From positions 62,001 through 126,000 of the forward strand of contig NZ_MKFI01000007.1 in NCBI RefSeq assembly GCF_001982635.1: a stretch of 64,000 nucleotides of DNA, written 5' to 3'. A program made the translations under genes and the position numbers. This stretch comes from Bradyrhizobium mercantei (GTDB lineage: Bacteria > Pseudomonadota > Alphaproteobacteria > Rhizobiales > Xanthobacteraceae). This document shows, in pieces, positions 32,875 to 42,130 of the stretch. Every line of letters begins with the position of its first letter. Positions within the stretch are counted from its first letter, which is position 1. The notes beneath the pieces are model-generated. The model was not told where the DNA came from and did not search any database. It saw only the letters and a program-made list of their open reading frames with translations.

Positions 32875-33339
32875 TCAGAGGCGCTTGGTCATGAACAGGC
32901 TGAGCGGATCGGGCGCGTAGCCGCCGAACGGCGGGCATTCCCGGTAGCCGGCGGCGCGATAGAGCCCGATCGCCTCCGGCTGCCGGATTCCGGTCTCCAG
33001 GCTGATGCGCACGATCTGCCGGCTGCGCGCCGCGTCTTCCAGCGCGTCGAGCAGGCGGCGGCCGAGCCCGTGGCCGCGCGCATCGGCACGCACGAACATC
33101 CGCTTCATCTCGGCATGATCAGGCGCGATGCGACGGAAGGCGATCGAGCCGAGCACGTCGCCCCCGCGCCGCGCGACGAGGAAGACGGTGCCCGGGACGG
33201 CGAGCGTCTCGACCGCGGCGAGGTGATTGCTGTCAGGCGGATACAGCGCCTGCATGTAGGCGTCGGACAGATCGATCAGCCGCCGCACCTCCAGCTGCCG
33301 CGGGTCTTCGGGAGCGATGCTGACGTCAGGCTTGTGCAT
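32875..33339 (-). CDS. GNAT family N-acetyltransferase
   Basis: 154 aa. The acetyl-CoA binding motif A is recognisable: MKRMFVRADARGHGLGRRLLDALEDAARSRQIVRISLETGIRQPEAIGLYRAAGYRECPPFG. The N-terminal beta strands include TVFLVARRGGDVLGSIAFRRI. Substrate unknown. Start at ATG 33339 (MHKPDVSIAPED) chosen over an upstream frame extension of 16 codons. Convergent with the VOC gene, 22 bases apart. Confidence 0.9.
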   Translation of the reverse strand: MHKPDVSIAPEDPRQLEVRRLIDLSDAYMQALYPPDSNHLAAVETLAVPGTVFLVARRGGDVLGSIAFRRIAPDHAEMKRMFVRADARGHGLGRRLLDALEDAARSRQIVRISLETGIRQPEAIGLYRAAGYRECPPFGGYAPDPLSLFMTKRL

Positions 33340-33512
33340 CTCTGGCCGCAATGCAGGATCGTCGTCCGGATTGTCGGCCGCCCGCACCGGCCCGTCAATT
33401 TACGGGGGCCTGCGACCAAAAGACTTCGTGCTGCCGCAGTTCGGTCACCGAAAATTAAGGCTCGATTTAGTTTCGAGGATCATCCTTTGCGTCACCGAAC
33501 ACAGGTCACGCC

Positions 33513-34190
33513 ATGCAAGACCGCGAGCCGATCAGTGCTGCGAGCATCTGGCCAACAGATGTGACGGAGGGTCATTCGCCGGCGCAGACGGCGGACCTCT
33601 GGGACGTCTCAGGCGAAAACCACGACGCAGCCCTGCTGTTGCGGGAGCCGTTTGCCGATCGTATCGGCACCGCGCTGCTGGCGGCCACGGCGCTCGCCGC
33701 AAGCTTCGTGCTGGGATGGACCGGCGGCGCCAACTGGCACGACTTCGCAACGCCGGCGCCCGTCCCGATGGCCCAGAAGGAAGCGCCTGCCCCGCACGTT
33801 GCGGAGGCGCCGCCGAGCCGGAGGAGCGAGGGGCCGCGGCGGACCGCCTCCAACGCCGAGCCGTCGGTCACCGGCAGCATTCCCAAGACCGCTCCCGCCA
33901 ATCCGCGCCCGCAGGTTCTGGGCGCGGCGCCCACGACGCTCAGTGCGCAAGCCGCCGCGCTGGCGCCGAAGCCGCAGCTCGCAGCGGGGCCGGAGACGCG
34001 GCCGAGCACCATCCCCGGATGGTCGGTGGTCGAGGTCCGCGACGGCACCGCCGTGCTCGAGGGGCCGGAAGGCGTCAAGATGGCCGCGCGCGGCGACGTC
34101 GTCCCCGGCCTCGGACGGGTCGATTCCATCGTGCGCTGGGGCAACCGCTGGATCGTCGCCACCGCGAGCGGACTGATCGCGACGCCCTGA
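33513..34190 (+). CDS. single-pass membrane protein of unknown function
   Basis: 225 aa. A cytoplasmic N-terminus of about 50 residues precedes one transmembrane helix (GTALLAATALAASFVLGWTGG, about 52-72). A long Pro/Ala-rich linker then leads to a small C-terminal domain (about 165-225): GWSVVEVRDGTAVLEGPEGVKMAARGDVVPGLGRVDSIVRWGNRWIVATASGLI. That last part resembles beta-rich domains found at the end of pilus/secretion-associated proteins, but similarity is loose. No partner genes are nearby. Start ATG 33513. Confidence 0.65.
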   Translation: MQDREPISAASIWPTDVTEGHSPAQTADLWDVSGENHDAALLLREPFADRIGTALLAATALAASFVLGWTGGANWHDFATPAPVPMAQKEAPAPHVAEAPPSRRSEGPRRTASNAEPSVTGSIPKTAPANPRPQVLGAAPTTLSAQAAALAPKPQLAAGPETRPSTIPGWSVVEVRDGTAVLEGPEGVKMAARGDVVPGLGRVDSIVRWGNRWIVATASGLIATP

Positions 34191-34204
34191 GCGGCGAGTA
34201 GAGA

Positions 34205-34612
34205 TTAGTTGCTGTTGATCACGAAACGCAGCGACTTGCTTCCGATGAACGTGACCTCGTCACCGTGCCGCCGCCAGCTCGTCATGTCGCCGAGCACAGT
34301 GAGCAGATCCTTGTCGGCCTGCGCCCGCTCCGGCGTGCAGGTGCGGTTCTCCATCGCACCGGGAACGAAGACGATGGTGTTGCCGGCAACCGAGAACTGG
34401 CCCTTGCCGCCGTCGCACCACAGCTCGAGGATCACCTCGCCATTGTCGCCGACCTCGATCGAGGGAATCCGCTTGGAGCCGGGCATGCGCGCGGCATCGA
34501 GCGTCATCACGAAGCCGAACGGGAATTCTTCCTGGGCGTGAGCCGGAACCGCGGCGAGCGCCGCGGCAAAGAGCGCTAACGCGGCCATGCCGCCGTTCAA
34601 AATCCGCTTCAT
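34205..34612 (-). CDS. exported META-domain-like protein
   Basis: 135 aa with signal peptide MKRILNGGMAALALFAAALAAVPAHAQ. The rest resembles a META/HslJ-type domain: RIPSIEVGDNGEVILELWCDGGKGQFSVAGNTIVFVPGAMENRTCTPERAQADKDLLTVLGDMTSWRRHGDEVTFIGSKSLRFVINS. Two cysteines (ELWCDGG, RTCTPE) could form a disulphide. Likely periplasmic. Function unknown. The frame extends 33 codons upstream, but the signal peptide marks ATG 34612. Confidence 0.75.
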   Translation of the reverse strand: MKRILNGGMAALALFAAALAAVPAHAQEEFPFGFVMTLDAARMPGSKRIPSIEVGDNGEVILELWCDGGKGQFSVAGNTIVFVPGAMENRTCTPERAQADKDLLTVLGDMTSWRRHGDEVTFIGSKSLRFVINSN

Positions 34613-34712
34613 CGACTGATGCCATTCCCGGGAATTGCGATGCCGCCCTTCTATGGGACGAGACCAGGATTGGCCAGCTTGCCGGTGCAAGAAAAAGCCC
34701 TTGAAAAGCAAA

Positions 34713-34740
34713 ATCCCCGCGGGCTCGCGCCCGCGGGGAT
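34713..34740 (-). terminator. hairpin terminator after lldP
   Basis: atccccgcgggc and gcccgcggggat are perfectly complementary with a 4-base loop, 26 bases past the lldP stop. On the minus strand a short T-run follows (the plus strand has aaa before the stem). Confidence 0.8.
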
Positions 34741-34765
34741 CTCGTTTGGGCGACGCCTCGCCTCG

Positions 34766-36436
34766 TTATTTCAGGACCATCGCGGTGAACGGGTACACAT
34801 AGGCCTGCAGGGTCACGAACAGGCCGACCAGACACGCCAGCACGATCGAGTGCAGGAACACGTAGCGCAGGATCGATCCTTCGTGGCCGTACCAGTTGGT
34901 CGCGGTCGAGGCGACCACGATCGATTGCGCGTCGATCATCTTGCCCATCACGCCGCCCGAGGAGTTCGCCGCCGCCATCAGGACCGGCGACAGGCCGAGC
35001 TGCTCGGAGGTGATCTTCTGCAGATTGCCGAACAGCACGTTTGAGGCGGTATCCGATCCGGTCAGCGCCACGCCCAACCAGCCGAGCAGCGTGCCGAAGA
35101 AGGGATACAGCACGCCGGTCGCGGCGAAGGCGAGACCGAGCGTGGCGTCGACGCCGGACAGCCGGGTCAGCGTGCCGATCGCCAGCATCGCCGAGATCGT
35201 GATCAGCGAGATCGCGCAGAGCCGGATGGTGCGGCCATATTCGGCGATCAGCTTGAGCGGCGAGAAGCCCATCAAGAGACCCGAGATGATCGCGGCGATC
35301 AGCATGCCGGTGCCGGTGAACGACAGATAGGTGAAGCCGAACACGGCGCCTTCCGGCGTCGGCTTGGCGGCCACCGGCGGCACCTTGAAGATCAGCTTGT
35401 CGAGCTCGGGGACCGGATAATTCCAGACGAAGTTGGCGTTCGCCCAGGTCTTGAAGGCGCCATTGCCCCAGATCAGCATCAGGATGCAGACGATGATCCA
35501 CGGCAAGAGCGCGCTCCACAATTCGCCCTGGGTCAGCGGTGTCTTGTCGAGCGGCGGCGCGGCCGCCATCGTCGCGGCCGATTCATCGCGGCCGCGCAGT
35601 GCCGGCGACAGCCAGAGCTGCCGCGGCTGCCAGACCTTGAGGAACAGGATCAGCGCCCCCATCGAGATCAGCGAGGCGCCGATGTCGACGATCCAGGGGT
35701 TGATGTAGTTCGAGATCACATATTGCGGGACCGCGAACGACACGCCGGTGACCAGGATCGCCGGCCACACCTCCTTCATGCCGCGCCAGCCCGCGAACGC
35801 CCACACCACCCAGAACGGCACGATCAGCGAGAACAGCGGCAGCTGCCGGCCGACCATGGCGCCGAGGATGTAGGGATCGAGCCCGGTGACCGAAGAGAGG
35901 CCCTGGATCGGGGTGCCCAGCGCGCCGAAGGCGACCGGGGCGGTGTTGGCGATCAGCGACAGGCCGGAGGCTGCGAGCGGCGAGAAGCCGAGCCCGATCA
36001 GCACCGCGCCGGTGATGGCGACCGGGGTGCCGAAGCCCGAGGCGCCCTCGAAGAACGCGCCGAACGAAAACGCGATCAGCAAAAGCTGCAACCGCCGGTC
36101 CTCGGTGACGCCACCGACCGCGCGCTTCAACAGCTCGAACTTCCCGCATCTCACCGTGACCTGGTAGAGGAAGATGACGTTGAGCACGATCCAGCCGATC
36201 GGGAAGAACCCGGTGATGACGCCGAGCAGCGTGGCGCGGATCGACATGTTGGCCGGCATCGTGAAGATGAAGATCGTGATCAGGTTGGTCACGATCACGG
36301 CGATGATGGCCGCGATATGCGCCTTCACCTTGCCGCTGGCGATCAGGACCAGCAGCGTGACCACGGGTATCGCGGCTGCGACCGTCGACAGCCCCGCATT
36401 GCCCAGCGGATTGTAGATTTGATTCCAGGTGTTCAT
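34766..36436 (-). CDS. lldP: L-lactate/glycolate permease
   Basis: A 556-aa integral membrane symporter with about 12-14 transmembrane helices. It starts MNTWNQIYNPLGNAGLSTVAAAIPVVTLLVLI. Family signatures include AFSFGAFFEGASGFGTPVAITGAVLIGLGFSPLAASGLSLIANTAPVAFGALGTP and GVALTGSDTASNVLFGNLQKITSEQLGLSPVLMAAANSSGGVMGKMIDAQSIVVASTATNW. The family carries L-lactate, D-lactate and glycolate; glcDEF further along suggests a role in glycolate supply here, though distance makes this an inference. GGAGGA precedes ATG 36436. Confidence 0.95.
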   Translation of the reverse strand: MNTWNQIYNPLGNAGLSTVAAAIPVVTLLVLIASGKVKAHIAAIIAVIVTNLITIFIFTMPANMSIRATLLGVITGFFPIGWIVLNVIFLYQVTVRCGKFELLKRAVGGVTEDRRLQLLLIAFSFGAFFEGASGFGTPVAITGAVLIGLGFSPLAASGLSLIANTAPVAFGALGTPIQGLSSVTGLDPYILGAMVGRQLPLFSLIVPFWVVWAFAGWRGMKEVWPAILVTGVSFAVPQYVISNYINPWIVDIGASLISMGALILFLKVWQPRQLWLSPALRGRDESAATMAAAPPLDKTPLTQGELWSALLPWIIVCILMLIWGNGAFKTWANANFVWNYPVPELDKLIFKVPPVAAKPTPEGAVFGFTYLSFTGTGMLIAAIISGLLMGFSPLKLIAEYGRTIRLCAISLITISAMLAIGTLTRLSGVDATLGLAFAATGVLYPFFGTLLGWLGVALTGSDTASNVLFGNLQKITSEQLGLSPVLMAAANSSGGVMGKMIDAQSIVVASTATNWYGHEGSILRYVFLHSIVLACLVGLFVTLQAYVYPFTAMVLK

Positions 36437-36745
36437 CTCGGGTCCTCCCCACGTTCTTATGCAGCGCGCCAGCCTCGGTGCAGGCAGGCGCCGCTGGTGC
36501 GATTGCGGGAGTCCGTCGGAATAGTTGCAGCCCCGGCTCGCGAATGAACGATCGGTAAGGATCGCTCACATCCTCGCGAAAAATCGAAGGTCCCCCGCCC
36601 CTCGCCGTTGTCGTCATGCTAGGGTTGACTCGATCGCCGGGACAAGCCAACGCTTGCATGCCAGACCTACGACTTTAGTCGAGGAACGCCCTGATTGTCC
36701 CGAATCTTCAGGCCTTTGCGGCCCCTTCCCCGGAGACGATAATCT
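36437..36745. other. intergenic region between divergent lldP and ABC exporter genes
   Basis: Contains the promoters for both genes. No clear operator, hairpin or frame was recognised. Confidence 0.35.
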
Positions 36746-38488
36746 GTGAACAACATTCGCTCGACGCTCGCGACCGTGTGGCGCATCGCCTCGCCCTATT
36801 TCAGCTCCGACGACAAATGGGCAGGCCGCGGGCTTTTGGCCGCGGTGGTGGTCATCGAACTCGCCACCGTTTTTCTGACCGTGCTGTTCAACCGCTGGAA
36901 CAATGTCTTCTACAACGCACTGCAAGAGCGCGATCAGGCGGTCTTCACCTATCAGATCGGCTATTTCTGCGTGCTCGCGGCGTTCTGGATCGGCCTGAAG
37001 GTCTACCAGCTCTACCTCAATCAATGGCTGCAGATCCGCTGGCGGCGCTGGATGACCACGCGCTATCTCGGCGGCTGGCTGCACGATGCCAACCACTACC
37101 GCATGCAGTTGCTCGGCGATGCCGCTGACAACCCGGACCAGCGTATCGCCGACGACACCCAGCGCTTCGTCGAGCAGACCCTTACGCTCGGGATCGGATT
37201 GTTGAGCTCCGTCGTGACGCTCGCGTCCTTCGTGGTCATCCTGTGGGGCCTTTCCAATCAGGCGCCGCTGCATCTGTTCGGCAACGACATCGGGATTCCC
37301 GGCTATCTGGTGTGGGGCGCGCTGGTCTACGCGACGCTCGGAACGGTGTTGACCCATTTGATCGGCCGGCCGCTCGTCGACCTCAACTTCCGACAGCAGC
37401 GGTTCGAAGCCGATTTCCGCTTCAACCTGGTACGGACCCGCGAGAACGCCGAGCAGATTGCACTGCTCGGCGGCGAACCGGCCGAGCGCACGCGATTGCT
37501 CGATCGCTTCGGCTTCGTGGTCGGAAACTGGCTCAGCATCATGCAGCGAACCAAGAAGCTGACCGCGTTCACCGCAACCTATTCGCAAGCCGCCGTGATC
37601 TTCCCCTATGTGCTGATCGCGCCGGCCTATTTCGCCAACAAGATCCAGCTCGGCGGCATGATGCAGACCGCCTCCGCCTTCAGCAGCGTGCAGGATTCAC
37701 TGTCGTTCTTCATCACGGCCTACCGGACGCTGGCCGAATGGCAATCGGTGGTCGCCCGTCTCGATGGCTTCGAGAACTCGATCCGCGGCGGCGATGCGCT
37801 CGCGCAGCGGCAGGACATCATCCACGTCAAGCCCGCGGGCGGCGACACGATCGATCTCGACGATCTCCTGGTCACGCTGCCGGACGGCAAGCCTTTGCTC
37901 ACGGCTGACGGCTTCAGCCTCCGCGACAATGAACGCACCCTTGTCACGGGTCCCTCCGGTGCCGGCAAGTCGACGCTGTTCCGCGCGGTAGCCGGCATCT
38001 GGCCGTTCGGCCGCGGCGCAGTCCAGGTCCCAGCCAACGCCAGCCTGATGATGCTGCCGCAGCGTCCCTATCTGCCGATCGGCTCGCTGCATGACGCCGT
38101 CGTCTATCCGGGCGAGGCCGCGCAATTCGACGCGGGACGGGTCCGCGAGGTGCTCACTGCCGTCGGCCTGCCGCAGCTGGCGGCGCGGCTCGGCGAGGAG
38201 GCGCACTGGAACCGGATGCTGTCGCTCGGCGAGCAGCAGCGGCTCGGCATCGCCCGCGCGCTGTTGCATCGGCCGCAATTCCTGTTCCTGGACGAAGCGA
38301 CGGCCTCGCTCGACGAACCGTCGGAAGCCGCGCTGTACCGGCTGATCGCCGAGAAGCTGCCCGGCACCACCGTGGTTTCGATCGGCCACCGCGCGACTCT
38401 GGAGGCCTTCCATCAGCGCAACGTCACGCTGGTCCGCGACGGCGACCGCTTCACCCTGCGCGACAAGGTCGAGGCCACGGCGTCGTAG
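36746..38488 (+). CDS. BacA/SbmA-like ABC transporter, fused permease and ATPase
   Basis: 580 aa. The membrane half (about residues 1-335) is of the SbmA/BacA type: FNRWNNVFYNALQERDQAVF, YLNQWLQIRWRRWMTTRYLGGWLHDANHYRMQL, NPDQRIADDTQRFVE and FRFNLVRTRENAEQIALLGGE. The C-terminal ATPase has Walker A GPSGAGKST (about 407-415), an atypical signature LSLGEQQRLG, and Walker B FLFLDEATASLDEPSE. Bradyrhizobium BclA, which imports plant NCR peptides during nodule differentiation, has this architecture; YddA/ABCD-type transporters do too. Start GTG 36746 with GGAG 10 bases before. Acts as a dimer in the inner membrane. Confidence 0.92.
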   Translation: MNNIRSTLATVWRIASPYFSSDDKWAGRGLLAAVVVIELATVFLTVLFNRWNNVFYNALQERDQAVFTYQIGYFCVLAAFWIGLKVYQLYLNQWLQIRWRRWMTTRYLGGWLHDANHYRMQLLGDAADNPDQRIADDTQRFVEQTLTLGIGLLSSVVTLASFVVILWGLSNQAPLHLFGNDIGIPGYLVWGALVYATLGTVLTHLIGRPLVDLNFRQQRFEADFRFNLVRTRENAEQIALLGGEPAERTRLLDRFGFVVGNWLSIMQRTKKLTAFTATYSQAAVIFPYVLIAPAYFANKIQLGGMMQTASAFSSVQDSLSFFITAYRTLAEWQSVVARLDGFENSIRGGDALAQRQDIIHVKPAGGDTIDLDDLLVTLPDGKPLLTADGFSLRDNERTLVTGPSGAGKSTLFRAVAGIWPFGRGAVQVPANASLMMLPQRPYLPIGSLHDAVVYPGEAAQFDAGRVREVLTAVGLPQLAARLGEEAHWNRMLSLGEQQRLGIARALLHRPQFLFLDEATASLDEPSEAALYRLIAEKLPGTTVVSIGHRATLEAFHQRNVTLVRDGDRFTLRDKVEATAS

Positions 38489-38519
38489 GCCAAGCGGAGT
38501 CAGGGCCGAGGGCGCGGTT

Positions 38520-38641
38520 CACCTCTCCCTTGGGAGAGGTCGATTTGCGCAGCAAATCGGGTGAGGGGTCACGGTCTATCGAGAGAGCAAGAACCCTCAC
38601 CCGGCGCTTCGCGCCGACCTCTTCCCGGCGGGGAGAGGTGA
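38520..38641. repeat. REP-like palindromic cluster
   Basis: cacctctcccttgggagagg, then gatttgcgcagcaaatc, then gtgaggggtc; mirrored by accctcacccggcgcttcgc and cggggagaggtg. It lies between the convergent ABC exporter and porin genes. Confidence 0.75.
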
Positions 38642-38689
38642 AAATCGAAGCCGCGGCACTGGCCGCCGAAAACCGATCGTCCAAACAAA

Positions 38690-38717
38690 GAGGGCGGCAG
38701 ATTGCTCTGCCGCCCTC
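38690..38717 (-). terminator. strong terminator after the porin gene
   Basis: gagggcggcaga pairs perfectly with tctgccgccctc over a 4-base loop. On the minus strand it is followed by tttgtttgg. It begins 20 bases after the porin stop. Confidence 0.85.
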
Positions 38718-38737
38718 TCGGTCTCCGGAAGGAGAGA

Positions 38738-39727
38738 TTACTTCAGGCTGGATGCCGCCGTCAGGTCGACCGAAAGCTTGGCGATGCCGGCCGCGCCGCA
38801 CCAGTTGGAGCCCGTGCCGAGCGGATTGATCGGGGTGACGTTGGTGGTTCCGCCTGCGGTGAAGTCGCTGGTGAAGGCGCTGCAATTGCCCTTCGACAGA
38901 TCCGTGTCGGAGTAGCGCAGGTCGAGCGTGAACACCTTGTAGGTGAAGCCGATGCCGATGTTCCAGGTGTTGTAGTCGGCATACTTGATGCCGTTCGGGA
39001 ACGCCGGAACGCCGTAGAAGCTGTCCGAGGTGCCGAGCCACTGCCGGCCGAACTCACCCGAAACATACATGCCGACGCCGCTGGTGCCGAACACGGTGCT
39101 GGGCGCCGTGTACTTGCCGATGATCGACGAGTAGTTGCCCCAGGCGCCGGTGTTGAGGAAGTTCGGCGAGTAGTACTCGTTCAGGGTGAACGCCCAGTTG
39201 TCGTTGATGGTGTAGGTGACCTTGCCGTAGACTTCGAAGAACGACACGTCCTTCTTCATCACGTTGCCGTTCGGCAGGAAGTTGGCGGCGCACTGCGGGC
39301 TGAGCGGGTTGCCTGCGGTGTCGGCGGCGGCGCCGAAGAAGCAGGTTCCACCCGGATACAGATAACCCCAGACACCGATGTCGAAGGCGAAGGCGCCGAA
39401 GGTCGGGCGGATACCGCCGTAGACGTCGACTTCGGCCGCAGCGCGGTTGGCGAAGGAGATGCTTTCGGTCGACGTACCGATGTAGAGCTGCAGGTCCTTG
39501 TTGACGTTGTAGCGCGGCTCGAAATAGGCGGTGACCGACGGATTGTGGTTGGACTGGGTGACACCACGGAAGATGTAGTCGTTCATGATGCCTGCGCCGA
39601 AGGCGATGTCCCAGGGATCGAACGGAGCCGGCGGCGGCGCCTTGACGGCCTTCACCGCCATGTCAGCTGCCATTGCCGAGCTCGAAATCATTGCTAGCGC
39701 CGTTGCTAACAAAGCCAGTTTCTTCAT
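38738..39727 (-). CDS. TorF-like outer-membrane porin
   Basis: 329 aa with signal peptide MKKLALLATALAMISSSAMAADM. The mature protein is beta-barrel-like, beginning AFGAGIMNDYIFRGVTQSNHNPSVTAYFEPRYNVNKDLQLYIGTSTESISF, the pattern of the TorF family of putative porins. Alternating aromatic strands (EVDVYGGIRPTFGAFAFDIGVWGYLY, ADYNTWNIGIGFTYKVFTLDLRYSDTDL) continue to the end. It has extra loops with cysteines (TCFF, SPQCAANF, GNCSAF, NWCGAAG). Transported substance unknown. An upstream ATG at 39739 is possible. Confidence 0.85.
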   Translation of the reverse strand: MKKLALLATALAMISSSAMAADMAVKAVKAPPPAPFDPWDIAFGAGIMNDYIFRGVTQSNHNPSVTAYFEPRYNVNKDLQLYIGTSTESISFANRAAAEVDVYGGIRPTFGAFAFDIGVWGYLYPGGTCFFGAAADTAGNPLSPQCAANFLPNGNVMKKDVSFFEVYGKVTYTINDNWAFTLNEYYSPNFLNTGAWGNYSSIIGKYTAPSTVFGTSGVGMYVSGEFGRQWLGTSDSFYGVPAFPNGIKYADYNTWNIGIGFTYKVFTLDLRYSDTDLSKGNCSAFTSDFTAGGTTNVTPINPLGTGSNWCGAAGIAKLSVDLTAASSLK

Positions 39728-40126
39728 GACGATCCCCATCTACTTTTCCAAACAGCCCGGCTCCGGTGGCCCCCCAGGGCGCGCGATAGCGGACTGCAAC
39801 TAAATCGAGTGGGATCAATTTGAATTGCGTGCACGGTACCGTGAAGCCAAAAAGACATGCACCTGCCGCCTTTTTAGGCGTTCTAGCCATGGCGCCGCAT
39901 GTTGATCGGCGGGTGTTGCATTTGCACCACAAGATTGACGCTCCCGTAACGGTTGAGCCGGGCGCCTGACGTGGGAGCCGAGCAACAGCTGGCCTGAAGC
40001 GAAGGCGTCGAGGCGAATCGCCGTGCCCGCAAAACCACGGACTGTCTGCCGATACGGAAAAAGCCGCAGCGGCGTCCGCTGCGGCTTCGATCAGGTGAAC
40101 CGGTCCAGGTTCGGTGACGGGTTCGG
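39728..40126. other. intergenic region upstream of the porin gene
   Basis: Holds the porin promoter and, at its far end, the terminator of the histone-like gene (40061-40087). Nothing else is recognisable apart from a short cgcc-ttttt-ggcg hairpin near 39870. Confidence 0.35.
40061..40087 (-). terminator. terminator after the histone-like gene
   Basis: aagccgcagcgg and ccgctgcggctt are complementary with a 3-base loop. On the minus strand the stem is followed by ttttccg. Starts about 40 bases after the stop. Confidence 0.85.
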
Positions 40127-40513
40127 CTAGTGGTGCTCGCCGTCGGAAGTGCCCCAGCTCGGCGCCGGTTCGTGGCTCGGCGTGGCCCAGCTCGGGGCCG
40201 GCTGCGGCGCAGGCTCGGGCGCCGGAGCTGCGACCGGGGCGGCCGGCTTCGGCGCGGCGGCCTTCTTCGGCGCACTCTTCTTGGCAGCTTTCTTCGCAGC
40301 CTTCTTCGGTGCGGCCTTCTTCGGAGCAGCCTTCTTTGCGGCTTTCTTCGCAGTCTTCTTGGCCGCCTTCTTCGCCGACTTCTTTGCAGATTTCTTCGCG
40401 GCCTTCTTGGCCGACTTCTTCGCGGACTTCTTGGCCGACTTCTTCTTGGCCGCTACCGCCTTCTTGGCCTTTTTGGCCTTCTTGCTTTTCTTCGCCTTCT
40501 TCGACTTCGCCAT
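40127..40513 (-). CDS. histone-H1-like lysine/alanine-rich protein
   Basis: 128 aa from ATG 40513, starting MAKSKKAKKSKKAKKAKKAV. About residues 10-85 are tandem KKSA/KKAA/PKKA units like eukaryotic H1 C-terminal tails and bacterial AlgP/Hc1-type proteins. Then comes a Pro/Ala region and a short repeated end (PAPSWATPSHEPAPSWGTSDG). It probably binds nucleic acid by charge and condenses DNA. AGGAGGACCACG precedes the start. The frame extends 31 codons upstream with no similarity. Repeat number is likely to vary between strains. Confidence 0.85.
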   Translation of the reverse strand: MAKSKKAKKSKKAKKAKKAVAAKKKSAKKSAKKSAKKAAKKSAKKSAKKAAKKTAKKAAKKAAPKKAAPKKAAKKAAKKSAPKKAAAPKPAAPVAAPAPEPAPQPAPSWATPSHEPAPSWGTSDGEHH

Positions 40514-40766
40514 CGTGGTCCTCCTGTTGCCGCTATGTGAGTCCACCGGGCGTATTGAAGTGATCGCTTGCCGGACAGCAGCTGCCTCGGGTGAGGCACC
40601 CTCCACCTCGCTTGTCGGGCATGATGGCCGCGCGATCGCTTCGCGTCTGTGGCTAAGGAAGCGCCGGTCCTTCAGATTGCTTCAGGCACATTGCGTCAGA
40701 CACATTGGTCGGACACGTTGTGTCAGGGCAAGGCTGAGGTCCGGATCATGCTCGAGTGGCAGTCGA

Positions 40767-42083
40767 TCAATTCAATCCTGGCCGGGGACCTCCTGTCGCC
40801 CAATCGAGAAGCTCAATCGTGTGCACCACAGGAACTGACGTACCGCCGGCAATCTGAACCATGCAGCCAATATTGCCCGCAGCGATCATGTCCGGTTTGA
40901 CAAGCGCAATATTGGCGACCTTGCGATCGCGCAATCTGCTCGCAATGTCGGGCTGGAGAATGTTGTAGGTCCCCGCCGAACCGCAACACAAATGGCTCTC
41001 AGGCACATCTTTCACCACGAATCCATTCTTGGAAAGCAATTCTTTCGGAAGTTGAGTGATTTTCTGTCCATGCTGCAACGAACAAGCCGAGTGATAGGCA
41101 ACGGTGACGTCGCCTTTCTGCGTTGAAGGCGCGAGCTCGAGAGCTGAGAGATACTCGGTGATATCCTTTGCCAGCGCCGAGATTCGCTTGGCCGGCTCCG
41201 CGAATGTTTTGTCCTCGCGCAGCAGGTAGCCGTAGTCCTTGACAACTGTCCCACAGCCCGAGGTCGTGACCAGAATGGCGTCGAGCCCGTTCTGGTCCGC
41301 TTCCCTTTGCCACACCGAGATGTTGGCGCGCGCCCGCGCCAGTGCGTCGCCGTCCTGCCCCATATGATGGGTCAACGCGCCGCAGCATTGCTCGTCCTTG
41401 ACCAGCACAACCTCGACGCCGTGCCGGGTCAGCACGTTGATCGCAGCCTGGTTGATGCGTGGCGCCAGCACCTGCTGGGCGCAGCCCTGTAACAGCGCGA
41501 CCCGGCCGCGCCGCCGGCCGATCGGCGCGAACACGGTTCCCGCAGCCGGACCCGGCGGCGGCAGGCCGCGCGGCGCGAGTGCCAGCATCGCCTTGATCCG
41601 CCGTAGCAGGCCGGGGCTCGACGCACCGACCGACGGGGTTGGCAGCAGCGCCGCAAACGGGCGGGCGAGCCCGGCCAGGATCATGCTGATCCGGAACAAG
41701 CCCGGCCGCGGCAGCACGAGGGCGAGCACCGACCGCAGCAGCCGCTCGGTCAGCGGCCGCTGATAATCCCGCTCGATCCTGACCCGCGCCTGGTCGACGA
41801 GGTGCATGTAATTCACGCCCGAGGGGCAGGTGGTCATGCAGGCAAGGCACGACAGGCAGCGGTCGATATGCTTGACCACGTCAGCCGTCGGCGGCTTGTC
41901 CTTCTCCAGCATCTCCTTGATCAAATAGATGCGGCCGCGCGGGCTATCGAGCTCGTCGCCAAGCAGCACATAGGTCGGACAAGTCGCAGTGCAGAAACCG
42001 CAATGCACGCAGGCGCGCAGGATCTTGTCGGCTTCCTTGACGTCGGGATCGGCAAGCTGCGCCAGGGTAAACTCGGTCTTCAT
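40767..42083 (-). CDS. glcF: glycolate oxidase iron-sulfur subunit
   Basis: 438 aa. Two N-terminal 4Fe-4S motifs, ACVHCGFCTATCPTY (about residues 24-38) and RCLSCLACMTTCPSG (about 75-89), are followed by two CCG domains with LVKDEQCCGAL and DVPESHLCCGSAG. It passes electrons from GlcD/GlcE to the quinone pool when glycolate is oxidised to glyoxylate. glcE lies 106 bases upstream on the same strand, the gap being occupied by a palindromic repeat. Length is normal. Confidence 0.96.
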   Translation of the reverse strand: MKTEFTLAQLADPDVKEADKILRACVHCGFCTATCPTYVLLGDELDSPRGRIYLIKEMLEKDKPPTADVVKHIDRCLSCLACMTTCPSGVNYMHLVDQARVRIERDYQRPLTERLLRSVLALVLPRPGLFRISMILAGLARPFAALLPTPSVGASSPGLLRRIKAMLALAPRGLPPPGPAAGTVFAPIGRRRGRVALLQGCAQQVLAPRINQAAINVLTRHGVEVVLVKDEQCCGALTHHMGQDGDALARARANISVWQREADQNGLDAILVTTSGCGTVVKDYGYLLREDKTFAEPAKRISALAKDITEYLSALELAPSTQKGDVTVAYHSACSLQHGQKITQLPKELLSKNGFVVKDVPESHLCCGSAGTYNILQPDIASRLRDRKVANIALVKPDMIAAGNIGCMVQIAGGTSVPVVHTIELLDWATGGPRPGLN

Positions 42084-42130
42084 GCGCCCCCGCCTCTAAG
42101 GCGCGATGAGATGAGGTAGAATCGTCATCG

